This document shows, piece by piece, positions 22,701-34,239 of a stretch of 64,000 nucleotides of DNA; within the stretch, counting starts at the first letter, position 1; every line of letters begins with the position of its first letter. The position numbers were made by a program, and so were the translations under genes. The notes below the pieces were generated by a model. The model was not told where the DNA came from and ran no database searches. It saw only the letters and a list, made by a program, of their open reading frames with translations. This stretch comes from Dendrocalamus latiflorus (lineage: Eukaryota; Streptophyta; Magnoliopsida; Poales; Poaceae): positions 13,422,106 through 13,486,105 of the forward strand of contig CM029626.1 of NCBI GenBank assembly GCA_017311315.1. The letters are read 5' to 3'.

Positions 22701-24309
22701 TCAGTATCACCCGGGCAAGGCCAATGTAGTTGCCGACGCCCTTAGCCGCAGGGCTCGTCCAAGCAAAGCTAGCAAATCAGAGTATCCGCCGGAATTGCAA
22801 AGGGACATAATACGACTGAACTTGGTGATCACAGAACAGGGTGAAGAAACAACATTAGAAATTCAACCATTACTGACAGATCAGATTAAAGCAGCACAAG
22901 ATGAAGATGAAGAGATTCAAAAACTGAAAAAGGATATTCAAGGAGAAGAGTCAGCAGAGTATGCAATGGATGAACATGGAATCCTCACCTTCCGTGGTCG
23001 CTATTGCATACCCGACAAGAAGGAACTAAGAGAGTTAATCTTGTCCGAAGCCCATTCGTCCCAATTCTCAATTCACCCAGGGGGTACTAAGATGTACCAA
23101 GATTTGAAGAAGAAGTATTGGTGGAACCAGATGAAGAAGGAAGTGGCAGAGTATGTAGCTAAATGTGATGTCTGCCAGCAGATCAAGATAGACCACCAGA
23201 AACCATCGGGATTGTTGCAACCTTTGCCAATACCCGAATGGAAATGGGACAGTATCGGCATGGATTTCATTACTGGACTTCCCAAGACTCGTGAGGGATA
23301 TGATGCTATTTGGGTCATTGTCGATAGATTGACCAAAGTGGCTCATTTCCTCCCGATCAAGCAAACTTATGCGAAAGATAAACTTGCTGAGTTATACTTG
23401 ACAAGAATTGTGACTCTACATGGAGTTCCGAAGAAAATTGTGTCAGATAGAGGAGCACAATTTACATCTAAGTTCTGGGAAAAATTACATGAAGCGATGG
23501 GCACTGATTTAAATTTCAGTTCGGCCTATCACCCCCAGACGGATGGACAGACAGAAAGAACGAATCAGATTTTGGAAGATATGTTGAGAGCTTGTGCTAT
23601 TGTGTATGGTGCAGCCTGGAATATTTGCTTACCATTCGCTCAATTCTCATACAACAACAGCTACCAAGCTAGTATCCAAATGGCCCCCTTTGAAGCACTT
23701 TATGGCAGAAAATGTAGAACCCCTCTGAATTGGACAGAAACAGGAGAGCGACAACTTATTGGTCCTCAGATTGTTCAAGACACAGAAGAACATGTTAGAA
23801 TTGTCAGAGACAGACTCAAAATGGCACAAGACCGACAGAAGAGCTATGCAGATAACCGCAGGAAGGATTTGAGTTTTGAAGTTAGAGATTTCGTCTACAT
23901 CAAAGTCACTCTATTCAAAATAGTTAAGAGATTTCAAGTTAAAGGCAAATTAGCACCAAGATATGTGGGACCGTTTCAGATTATCGGAAGAGTTGGGGAA
24001 GTAGCTTATCAAGTGCAGCTCCCACCCAACTTGTCAAGAATGCACAATGTGTTCCACGTATCTCAGCTTCGAAAGTGTCTACGTCAACCAACAGATGAAG
24101 TGCCATTGTCAGATATTGAATTGCAGGATGACTGCACGTATGCTGAAGAACCACTACAAATACTTGAAACATCAGAGAGGCAACTCAGAAACCAGAATAT
24201 CAGATTTTGCATAGTGCAGTGGAAGAATCATACAGCGGATGAGTCCACTTGGGAACGAGAATCAGACTTGCAGCGAGATTTTCCCAACTTACTCCCTGGA
24301 CCAAGTTAA
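19705..24309 (+). pseudogene. Chromovirus gag-pol with two in-frame nonsense codons
   Basis: One continuous frame runs from ATG 19705 to TAA 24307-24309 and is broken by TAG at 19762-19764 (codon 20) and TGA at 21820-21822 inside RT. Domains in order: Gag capsid (about 19990-20310, WLVDVERKL ... TVMEYLHQFNHL); two zinc knuckles (20635-20735, CFHCGEIGHYRDQC); protease with FDPGATHSFIS at 21031-21063; RT (about 21500-22200) with FIDD at 21973-21984; RNase H (about 22395-22740, YCDASKQGLGCVL); integrase with HHCC zinc finger (about 23050-23200) and DDE core (GMDFITG, VSDRGAQFTS, TDGQTERTN); and a chromodomain-like tail (about 24130-24290, VQWKNHTADESTWERE). The protease active-site triplet reads Asp-Pro-Gly where Asp-Ser/Thr-Gly is expected, a further inactivating change. 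If the codons were CAG and CGA originally, both stops are C-to-T changes. The chromodomain is thought to steer integration to heterochromatin. Confidence 0.93.
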
Positions 24310-24329
24310 TCTCGGGGTCGAGATTCTTT

Positions 24330-24343
24330 TAAGGAGGGTAGGT
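24330..24343 (+). other. Polypurine tract of the chromovirus
   Basis: aaggagggtaggt lies immediately before the TG of the 3' LTR and after the gag-pol stop. It is the plus-strand primer site. Confidence 0.8.
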
Positions 24344-27300
24344 TGAAAAGCCCCAAAATTTCAAACCAAAAATTTCTGTGCTTTTTGCTGGGTTTTTTGA
24401 GTGATTTTCGAAAACTTTCCTTTTTGGGAAAGTTTTCCCCCGTTCCCGCTTTCCTTTCCGGGCCGGGCGTTTTCTTTTCTCTCCGGCGCCCCGCTTCTTT
24501 CCGCCTTCTCCGTTCCCCGGCCTCCTCCCGCACGGACGCCTCCTCCTCCCTCCGCTGGCGCCCGCTCCCTCCCCGCTTTCCCCGCGCACGCGCGCTGCGC
24601 CTGCGCCTGCGCCCGCTCCCGCACCGCCTCCTCGCGCGCGCGGACAGCGCCGCCCCTCGGATCCCCTCCTCGCGCCCGCGCCACCCCGACCACCACGGTC
24701 CGAAACCGTGGGCGCTCCCGCGCCACGCGTCGCCGCTCCTCTGTGCCTGGCCCCGCCTGGCAGCGGCCGCCCTCTCTCTCTCCCGCGCGCGGACGCCCTC
24801 CGCCCGCCGCTCCCCGCTCCTGCCTCGCCGCGCTGTCCCGACCGCCGCAGAATCTCCGCGCCACGCGTCGCCCAGCTCCTGCGGCCGACCCCACCTGCCA
24901 GTGTCCGCCTGTCCCCTCCACCCCGCGCGGACGCACTCCCCTCCCATGCCGCAGCTCCACCCGCGCCCGTACTGTCACCTCGCCATTACGGCCGCTCAGC
25001 GCCCGGTCACCGCCCCGTCTCGCGGAGGAGATGCTTCCCCAACTGCCCCTGTTACTCGGGTTGACTCGGCGCCCCCGCCCGTTGCCTTCTCCCCGAAGGA
25101 GCTCCTCCCTCCGCTCGGGTACAAATACCCCCTTCCGGCTCCCTCTTCCTCCTTTGCTTCCCGAGCCACTCCCCCACCTCCACTCGCCTCCCCAGCCTCC
25201 AGAGAAACTCCCCGAGCGGCCGATTGAAGTCCCCGCCGCCCGGAGCTTCCCCATTGCCGTCGTGTGAGCTGGCGGCACCCCGGAGCCAAACTCCCTCCCC
25301 TCTCCCTCATTCTTCGATTGCTCCCGCCGAGAGCATCTCCTCCCCTCGCTGATCCTTTTGGTGTTTCTCCCTGGCCAGGTGATCGCCCGAGGAGCGCCGC
25401 CGTCGAAGCTCCTCTCCGGCCGTCGCACCTCTCCCGTGGCCAGCTCGCTCCGCCGCCTCCCAGCTCCTGCCGCCACTGCCAATGTGAGCCCTGTGACCCC
25501 CTCCCTGTGTAACCGCAGCCGTTCGAGCTCCCTTGCCGCCGATGACCTCCCTCACCTCCGAGCACCCAAATCTTCCCCTTATGTCCCCCGTCCTCTCCAT
25601 TGTTCCCCTCGCCCTCCAAGACCCTAAAATGGACTCCCCGAATCAAGCTCTAGCCGGTGGAGCCCTCCCCGGCCCCCGGAAGCCTTCGCCGTCGCCGGAG
25701 CACCGCAGCCCCGCCATCCCCACTTCGCTGTCGCCCCGCTCGGCTGGAGGTAGACGACGACCAACGTGGCCTCGCCTCCACCGCCCGATCCCACCGTTGC
25801 CGTCTAACCTCAGCCGCCAGATCAAACCATCCCCTCCGCCGTCCGATCCTCATAAACACCGCCATCCACCTCCGTCGGATCTCCCCACCGTACCGCTTTG
25901 CCCGACTCATCTCAGCCGTCCGCGCCGATCGTTGCCATCTCGCCTGGACCGTCCGATCGTCGCCCGCTCCCTCGCCATCCGCTCCGTCCGACCGCACCAC
26001 GCGTCGGCCATCCAGGCCACCCGGGCGCGCGGTGGACTGGGCCGCTCTCCCCGGCCCGCTCTGCTCCCGCGCGCGCGCGTTCGAAATCCCAGCCGGGCCG
26101 AACTGTAGCATGGGCCGGCCCGAGCACTGTTCATAACCATTTTCCAGTGATTTATTGATTTCTAAAATCCCAGAAAATCAAAATAAATCCTAGAAAATCA
26201 CAGAAAATCCCAAAAATTCCCAAATTTCACCACCTTGCCCCAAATAATATTCCAGACCCATTGGTGACCTCCATTTCCATAGATCCATCCTAAATAAATT
26301 CCTAAAATTCCTCATTTGGAGATTTATGCAATTTACTCCTTTTTAAATAGTTTATTTTCCCTCGCTTGATTAGTCTCAAGCTGGATTTAATTTGTTGTGT
26401 ATGTTTGCGCTAGTGTCGGAGTCTCCGGAAGTTCAGTTGCAGCCCCAGGAGCCAGGAGGTTCTTCGTTCGAGCTAGCGGAAATCATTTGGATTGACGGCA
26501 AGTCCCAAATCCTTTGATCATATTGCAACCCATGCTGTTTATTTATGTTAATATGCTATTTGCATTATGCTAATTGTGAAATGTTAGTTTGAAATTAAAA
26601 TAAAATGTTTAGAATGACTTATTATGTAGTTAATCCTACCACCGTTAAATGCCATGCTTAATTTGTTGCCGTGCCTTTGTAACCCTAGAATTGATTACTT
26701 GATAATCTAGACAATGGTAGGATATTATTATCATCATGCAAAATCTTACACTGATAAGGTTGTGGCTGTGGGCCAATAGAATTTGGAAAACCCGACTCTA
26801 AGGTAGGGTGGTATGGGACACCGTATCTTAGAGCGGAGAGTGCCGGCGTGCATAAGGTAGGGTAAGGAGTGGGAAGCCGCGAGACGGTCTTCGCCCATCT
26901 TTACCCTAGGGTTTGGAGAAGGGTAAGGGTGAGTGGGAAATCGCGAGACGGTCTACGCCCACCGCTTACCTTAGGTTGGGTCGCGGGCCTGGCGAGGTTG
27001 CGGACCATGTGAAAATATAAGGACTGAAACCCTTATGCTGAGCAAATGTCATAGAACCCGCTCAAACCACAGGAGTTGACTTGTCAACACTTGTCTAGTA
27101 GCTGCTCAACTCGATTGAAACTCTACAGGAGGTTTAGCAGTGAGGTTAGGCAAGCCGTGTTTGGGTGCCTAACAACGGTAGAGTTCACTCGAAGCGGACA
27201 CCGTCTTTTCTTGTGTGTGTGTGTGTGTGAGCCAGACCCGAGTGAATTCTACCGGGCAGAGCCTATATAAAGAGTTGAGCAGTGAAATGACCTGGCTTTC

Positions 27301-27997
27301 TTAACTCTTTAGCGGGAGTTAAGGGATCGTGTGGGTAAAGCTGAGTGAACTCTGCAGAGTCAAATAAATGGTATTCGAGTACGCCGTGCTCCCGGTTATT
27401 GGAGCTGTGTCACTTGGGTGATTCCAGTCGCAAAGCTTAAGTAGTTTTGTAAATGTTTAACTTGTTTAGGTTGGTTAATGAACTCTTGTTGAAAAACCCC
27501 TGAGATCTTGAGGAGTAGTTTTGGGTCCCTCCTTTAAAATGATTGCAAATAAAATTGCATCCACCAAATGTAATAAACCAATTATACACCCTTCCTTTGA
27601 TTTTCCGTGCATGTAATAAGTTAGGGTCCCTTTGGGACTTGCTGAGCCGGTTGATTGGCTCACGGCTTGCTTAATCTAATCTTTAGAGGATCAAGACGAA
27701 GGAGAAGGTCTCCCCGCTGAAGAAGTCCCGGAGGATCTTTTCTTCGACGAGGACCCTTGGTTGTAGGTCTCCGCCGCGCTCGAAGCGGATTCTGGAAGTC
27801 TTTTGTAATGTAAATACACTTTGGGCTTGCACGCCCCGCTGTGAAAACCTGGATGTTAATCCTTATGTCAAATATATGCTGGACTTTTGTCGTAAGCATG
27901 CAATGGTATACTCTTGCGCGACATTCCATAACTGTTCATGCGTGAATAGTTGCGGAGTGCCGTGTCCGTACGCGCCCCTGGAAACGGGGGCGTTACA
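24344..27997 (+). repeat. 3' LTR of the chromovirus (3654 bp)
   Basis: It begins TGAAAAGCCCC and ends GGGCGTTACA, followed by the TAAGG duplication. It retains about 80 bp (near 24722-24800) that the 5' LTR lacks, flanked by short CGCGCC/CGCCC-like matches. This suggests slippage or replication-mediated deletion in the 5' copy. It has the same GC-rich to AT-rich composition switch as the 5' LTR. Confidence 0.95.
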
Positions 27998-28002
27998 TAA
28001 GG

Positions 28003-29555
28003 CTAATGCATGGCTATCGACGCTCGTTCTAGAGTTGTATTGCAATTATGAATAGACAAGGAAGAGAAACAAGACAAGTTCTATTCAGTTTTTGTTAAGA
28101 CAATTTGATGTAGAAAAGAATGTTTTAAGTTTTAGATTTGAATAACTAGTTTCCAAAGAGTACTTATTTTAAGGAAACTTTAATTGAAATTGAAAAGGAA
28201 TTATCTTAAAGTTTATGCTTAAGAAAACTACCATAATTATTGAATATAAGAAAATGATTTACATTTAAAGAAAATAGTTGTGTTTGGAAAAATCATTAAG
28301 AAGAAAACATTATCTTCTTTTAGTAATTTATTGGGAAGAGTTAAATAGGAACAATTTGATTAAACTACTTTAAATGGAGTAACCTCTATTTTTAGAAAGC
28401 GTAGGAATTAGAGACTTAATTGCATTAGTTTTTTTCCCTTACAAAACAGAAAAGGGATTGAAGACAAGTTAATAGAGACTTTTACTTAACAGAAGATATA
28501 TGTTTTATTTTAAAAGTAAATAGAGTTGATGGGTTTTGGTGAAGCGTAATTTAGAACAGGAAAATATCTGATTTTAGTTTTGGAAAGTATTTGACCTTTA
28601 GAAAATCATATAATTTCATTTAATAAGTCAATTATTCCTATATATTAATTAGTGAAGTTTGAATTTAAGAAAACAATTTATAATTAAATTGAATATATAG
28701 TAGGTAAAGGTAACAACTCATTTGAGTTATGAAAAATTATTTTATTGAAAAATATTTGACATTATATGGAGAAGGAAAAAGGATTAGAAAAATTTTGGAA
28801 TTGAATTTAGGATTGGCCAAGGCACAATGGACCCAGTTGACCGGCCAAACCGGCCCTTAATTCCCTTCCCTCTCTTGTCCTCTCTCTCCCTCGCTCCTCT
28901 TCCTCCACTCAGGGCACCGCCACCACTCGCCCTTACCGACGCCCAAATCGGCTCTGCTGACCTCGTCTGCTCCGGTCATTCTGGCACCGCTCTGTGGCCC
29001 TTAAGGGTGGCCTCCAGCTCCTCTCTCCACAGATTCACCAACCCTCACTCATTCGTGCCACTATGCCTAACCCTAGCTGTCGGAGCTCCTAGCTAATCTG
29101 GTACCATCGTTGGTTTTCTGGACCTCTGGTGGCCCCGTCGCGGTTCCTTTAGGCTCCCATGTCACCGAGTCAGCTCTAGCTCGCCGCGCTATGGTCGCTC
29201 CCTGCATCAGATCCATTTCTGCCTTGGCAACTTCGACGCTACCACCAGTTCACTAGAGCTCGTGGCCTTCTCTTTCTTGGTGCCTCTACACCACCTACCA
29301 CGGCACTGCCACCGCTGTCATTGAGATAGCAAGGTGCTAAGCACCTTAGCTACTCCGATGGAGGTGCTCTCCTCTTTGGTAAATCTGATTCATCACCTCC
29401 TCATACTGGATAGTTTTGTATGTGTTGTATTGTGTTTGAGATGATGGTTCATGAATGGATTGGATGATGCATAGATGAGGCCGACAAGGTCTGGACTAGT
29501 TGATGCCTAGTCAAAATGCATGCATACTCACACATTTGCAATGATACAAACATGA
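28003..29555. other. Non-coding flank of the chromovirus
   Basis: This is AT-rich sequence up to about 28810, then a C-rich block at 28827-29100 with an open frame that looks compositional rather than genic. No motifs were recognised. It may be an old LTR, but no termini were found. Confidence 0.35.
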
Positions 29556-29899
29556 GCAATCATCACTGAGTATAATGTGAACTTGATTTCCAAGCACCCT
29601 AGCATAAACCACACTAACATGTTATTGTCCTTATGTTGGTACAATCAACAGTAAAAGATTTGATAATTTAAACTTTAATTACCATTTGCTTGCAGTAATA
29701 TGCCAAAACCAACCCTCCTAACGTAAGCAATCATCACTGAGTATAATGTGAACTTGATTTCTAAGCACCGTAGCATAAACCACACTAACATGTTATTGTC
29801 CTTAACTTGGTACCACAACCTAAAAGATTTGATAGTTTGATGATTTAAACTTTAGTTACAAATTACTTGCTGTGATATCCCAAAACCAACTCTCCTAAG
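29556..29899 (+). repeat. 170-bp tandem duplication spanning an LTR boundary
   Basis: Two head-to-tail units (29556-29725 and 29726-about 29899) share long matches such as catcactgagtataatgtga and cataaaccacactaacatg. Each unit ends with cttgc plus the first 25-30 bases of the LTR that properly begins at 29871. The duplication therefore copied flank, TSD and LTR start together, after insertion. Confidence 0.85.
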
Positions 29900-30114
29900 G
29901 ACTCGTTTGGGAATTTGGAAAAGGATTTCAGGAAAACAAAATTTAGGGAGGAAAAAGGGGAAATTCGGTTCGATCTCTTGACCCTTGCCACCTCTCCCAC
30001 CCCGCTGCCCTGCAGCTGCCACCCCCTACCGCGCCCTGCTGCCCAACTTGTCGCCCTTGCCATGTGCCTACCATTGTTGCTGTCGTGCCATTGCCACTAG
30101 CTATTGCTACACAT

Positions 30115-30255
30115 CGTCCAGGAGGACGAGAAGGGAAGGAGAGGAAGAAGAAGGAGGTGGAAGAAAAGGGGAGCTAGCCAGGGAAGGAGAAGAAAGGAAA
30201 GGGGAGCTAGCTAGGGAAGGAGAAGAAAGGCAAGAGAAGGAAGGAAGAGGAGTTT
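30115..30255 (+). repeat. Polypurine tract with short tandem repeat
   Basis: About 140 bases almost entirely A and G, including a tandem unit of about 33 bp with ggggagctag and ggaaggagaagaaagg repeated. It could form triplex or unusual DNA structure. The frames through it are low-complexity Glu/Gly/Arg. Confidence 0.85.
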
Positions 30256-30374
30256 CACGCCGATACCTATTTTTGTTGTTCCGGTGAACCTTCAAGTTGT
30301 AGGTATAATATCCGAGACCTTGTTTCCCTGTTTTAGGCCATGGTACATTGATTTTAGGTCATGCTAAGTCTGGT

Positions 30375-30700
30375 CCCACCTCCTTGGAGGAGTGAATGCA
30401 AGGACCACCAAAAAAAAGATACTTTACCGAAAAGCCTTTGCTTCTTCTTTCGATTGGATAGAAGCTCATACTCGACTTCAACAACTGGTTTGCCCTTTGA
30501 AGCGCCAGTAGTTGTAGCTGTGGGTAAGGCTTTTGTTCAACTAGCTCCGGGTTCCGATCTATATGATCCCTTGCTTGCTTGGCTGGGATAGAACCAGCGT
30601 TTAGGTTGTGGCTAGGCGTGGAGGTTGGAGCTCCCTCCTTGACTGACGACTGGTACGAACTTGCTAAAAGCATGAGCGTACAGCCTTCTCAAATGAGGTA
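30375..30700. other. Candidate organellar (mitochondrial-like) insertion within the solo LTR
   Basis: This segment has no counterpart in the other two LTR copies. Its texture (even base composition with blocks such as cttcttctttcgattggata and gcttgcttggctgggat) resembles plant mitochondrial intergenic DNA. The edges were estimated by comparison with 60340-60400. I recall no specific mitochondrial gene here, so the origin is an inference. Confidence 0.35.
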
Positions 30701-31962
30701 TGGGTATGAAGGCCTCTCAAATTTGTTCCTAGGATAGCAGGGAAAGACTGCCTGGTAAAGAGGGTTGTAGAAGCGATGTTGTGTATTTTGATGTTTGTGA
30801 ATTGTTGTGGCATGTTGTTGAGATTGGTATTTACTGTAGGAAGAGTAACTTCGGGGTTGGTGTTATCTTCACATCAATTGTCCCTTGTGGTTAGAAATGA
30901 TAAGTGCATGATAGAATGGTAACATGGGTTATTTACTCTTGTTGTTTTATGTTAATAAAATACTTAATATGCTAGTTTACATATTTACATTTGATTTCTA
31001 TAATGCTCATATGATGATGAATTAAATGACGATGATGATAAATGATTAATGTTGAGAGAATCATTGCATTTGCATAACGATCATTCATGGTGAAAAGAAG
31101 TGACCTGTGTGGGCATCTAGAGTCTACTTGTGTGGACGACCCACGGGAGTAGGTAAAGTAAGACCTTCTTTGGTAGGCACTCGACGGGAGTGAAGGTGAG
31201 GTGCCCATGTGAAAAAGGATGAGCTTAAGGTCCATGTATGAAAGAGAACGGGATTGAGGTCCCCACATAAAAGAGGGAGGGCGTGGATAGACGCCGACGG
31301 GTGTTACACTTCACTATACCGGTATAAACAAGAAAAATGATAAGACATGTATGACATTCATGAAAAGATAAAAAGAGATGATGAGTTATGTGCATACTAT
31401 TAATGAAATGATATATGGAAATGAGATAGTTGTAAATTGACATAAATACTTGGTGACATGTTTTAATATCGTTTATTATTTTATTATATGCTTGCTAAAT
31501 TATGGACTCACGCTTGCTTATATTGTTGTTTTTAGGTGAATGCTTAAGGCATAATGCATGGCAAGAGAGAAGCTCAAAATTAGTTCATGCACCGGCGTTG
31601 TTTCACTCATCACAATAGACAATAAAGATTCATTATTAGCACTTTGGTTTATACAAACTCTTACTTTTGGTTAATGAGTTCCTTTAGAACATAGAGCTAT
31701 TAGTTTGGTTGAGTCAAAGGAAGTATCTTTGCTTAGTCTCAATTATTTGATTATCTTCATTATTGGATTATCTTTTTTATTGTTATTGCTTAATTAATTG
31801 TTAAGATTTGTTCTATCAATATCGTTATGCCTATGCTTAATTTAATATTTTATGAAAGCTTGGTTATTACATTGATGTTAGTAATTTGTGAAAGATAGTT
31901 TATTTTGGGAAGAAATGGGTTGATGGTGATATTTTGGGCTCATGTCGGGCCAAGGTATTATA

Positions 31963-32283
31963 CTTGCAACACGATATTGTCATCGATATATATAGATCAT
32001 GCAGAATAGAGAGACATTGCCCAATGAATACTTTTACTATCTCTTAATCAGGAACATGACATTTTCTAGATTGACCAACTCATGTTTATCATGTTCTTTC
32101 ATAAAGAAATAGGGATTTCAGGGTACTAGCAAGAGTTGCATTAAATTAGAATTCACGCATGCTAGTGACTTATCAACATATCACTTTCTTGACCTCAACC
32201 TATTCTTGATACTATGATGGCATCATCATAAAAATAGGACATATAACACGATCACTTGATACAAGACCTTTGCATGCTAGTGT
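31963..32283. other. Short non-coding spacer between two LTR copies
   Basis: No gene or repeat boundary was recognised. Confidence 0.4.
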
Positions 32284-32390
32284 TGTAATATTCCGAATGT
32301 AGCCCTTAAGGACCTATATGTAAATGGTAGAAAAGATATATGAAAAAGGGTCGTAGGTTTTGAAAGATGTTGGTTTCTTAGGCCGAGTTA

Positions 32391-32696
32391 GAGCAAGTCC
32401 AATAATAGAGTCAAGTATTTGGCTATAAGCCAAGTTATAAGAGTCAAGTTATACAATAATCTGTCTTCTACTTGTCTACAAAAGATTTTTTTATTATTAT
32501 GTGGTACCATGTCTCACATTCTCTTTCCTACTCCTCCTTACATACATTTATTATCTGGACCCACCACTGCATAGGCTCTCGTGTACAACTTGTTGCTTGC
32601 ATGAGAGCCAAGCTCTCCTCTCTCTCCTCTCTTCTCTCCTCCACATCAGCAAAAATGCTGACTAGCTTGGCTATAAGACTATTGTTGTACTTGCTC
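32391..32696. mobile_element. MITE, 306 bp, TSD TTA
   Basis: The termini GAGCAAGTCCAATAATAG and (reverse complement of the right end) GAGCAAGTACAACAATAG match at 16 of 18 positions. TTA flanks both sides (32388-32390 and 32697-32699). The TSD fits a PIF/Harbinger-type MITE. No coding capacity. It is inserted in the truncated LTR. Confidence 0.8.
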
Positions 32697-33215
32697 TTAT
32701 ACAGAAAATTAGAGATGAAGACGTTTTGATCCTATGTTAAATAGAAAATAGAGTTTATGGGGATGAGATTAGCCGAAAAGCCTACAACTTGAAAACCCTA
32801 GCTCTATTTCTTTCCCCGTGCGCCGCTGCTATCATCCAATTCCTCGGCCGCCACGCGTTGGCGTTTCTTCGGTGCTCAGCTCGGCCACCGGCTGTCTGCT
32901 ACCAGCGACGGCCACACGCCCTGGGTCAACCCGTCCCCATGTGCAGCGGTGCCAGCCGCCTGCGCGCGTTTCCCAGCCACGCGGCGGCGCGCGAGAGGCT
33001 GTCGTCCACGTCCAAGAGCTGCGCGCCAGCTCACTCGTGGGCAGGTGCGGGAGGGCACTCTACCTCGGGCCGTGAGCGGGCTGTCGATCGGTTGTCCCTC
33101 CGATTGCATCCCGAGCGCGTGTACCCAGCGGTGCAAGACACGCGCGCACGGAAGGACTGCCACGCCGGCGTTTCGGCGGCAGCTCGCCCAAGATGGTACG
33201 ACGAGATGTCCTGAG

Positions 33216-34239
33216 CAAGGATATTAAGGCGATAAGGCGAGGCGAGACGACCCATTCCTTCACACCTTTTAAGCGGTAAGGTGCGAGGCGAGACGACGCC
33301 TTACACATCCTAAGACGCTAAAGGGCAGCAAATAAAATGAGCATTTTAGCAGCATATATGTACCTTGTTGTTATCAATTCTTGAGTCTATGTTGCACCTA
33401 TCCCCCATTTCAATTGCTCTCTTCCCATGTAGCATCATTCTACAGTCACAACACATAGCAGTACAGCACACTAAAGTCATCGCACTCGGCCACTCGCACC
33501 GACGCACACAGCACAGTCCGTCGCCGCTTCGCTCGGACGCACACAGCCAAATACTCCTCTCTCTGTCTCGCTCACAGCTCGCTCATCTCTCTCGCTCTGT
33601 CTCCCACTCAACTGCCTCGGCGCCTCCGCTCGCTCTCATTTCTCTCGCTCCTCTCCTCGGCGAATCCGCCTCCCTCGGTCCCTCCCTTCTCACCGCGCGC
33701 CTCCGCCTCGCCCCCTCCCTCCCCTGCTCCCCCTCCCTCTCATCCTCCCCCTCTCTGCTGGCCTCGTGGAGCCAGTGAGCCACCATGGGGAGGCGGGGAG
33801 AAGGGAGGGACCGAGGTGAAGGTCGGTAGGGAGGGGGAGCCGGGGAGGTAGGGGAGGAGGAGGCCGGGGAGGTAGGGCATACCTGGAGATGGAGGCCGCC
33901 GGCGCGCCGCTTCGAGGATGGTGGCGCCTCGGGGTGACGGGGATGGAGGTGGCGCTAGGGTTCGACTTCGGCTCAGGCTTGTGTGACAGGTTCCCCACTG
34001 GCCCCCCTCATCCCATCTTTTTATACTTGCTTTTTCGGGTTCTTGGGGCGTCCGCCTTCGCCGTCTCCTTGCTTTTCTTCGCCTAACCGACGCCTTGGGG
34101 GTTGAGGCGGACACCATAGCGACGCCTTGGGGGTTGAGGCGGACGCCATACTCCCTCCTGGCAAGGCGACGCCGTCGCCTTACAGTGCACCACCGCCTTA
34201 TCGCCTAAGCGTCGCTTAGGCGACGCCTTAATAAGTATG
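33216..34239. mobile_element. hAT-like non-autonomous element, 1024 bp, 8-bp TSD
   Basis: The left end CAAGGATATTAAGGCG and the reverse complement of the right end CATACTTATTAAGGCG match at 12 of 16 positions. The 8-bp flanks are GTCCTGAG (33208-33215) and GTCCAGAG (34240-34247), 7 of 8 identical, as expected for hAT. Both ends are rich in AGGCGA/TCGCCT subterminal motifs. A 32-bp tandem duplication (cgacgccttgggggttgagg, at 34088 and 34120) lies near the right end. The interior is CT-rich, then GA-rich, with only low-complexity frames. Confidence 0.75.

Larger units (their letters stand above)
14887..27997 (+). mobile_element. Complete Ty3/gypsy chromovirus (Tekay-like), 13.1 kb, TSD TAAGG
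   Basis: Two LTRs (14887-18464 and 24344-27997) enclose an initiator-Met tRNA primer site, an extra ORF, gag-pol in the gypsy order (protease, RT, RNase H, integrase) and a C-terminal chromodomain-like tail. The 5-bp duplication TAAGG is perfect at 14882-14886 and 27998-28002. By eye the LTRs differ by roughly 30 substitutions over 3.57 kb (mostly transitions), one indel of about 80 bp and small GT/GC indels. That is just under 1 percent divergence, a recent insertion. The long LTRs, Met primer and chromodomain point to the Tekay/Del lineage. The copy cannot act alone because its gag-pol frame has two nonsense codons. Confidence 0.96.
29871..31962 (+). mobile_element. Solo LTR (family A), 2092 bp, TSD CTTGC
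   Basis: It begins TGTGATATCC and ends GGTATTATA (family end TATTACA with one change). It is flanked by CTTGC at 29866-29870 and 31963-31967. It shares diagnostic blocks with 59744-61491 (the tttactgtaggaggagtaac region near 30832, the cacgggagt boxes near 31140-31200 and the ggactcacgcttgctt region near 31505). It is about 340 bp longer than that copy, mostly through the insertion listed at about 30375-30700. No internal region remains, so it is a product of LTR-LTR recombination. Confidence 0.85.

Noticed and set aside
32789..33308. Overlapping GC-rich frames on both strands
   Set aside because: They lie in the GC-rich middle of a truncated LTR copy, with no motif and several overlapping frames.
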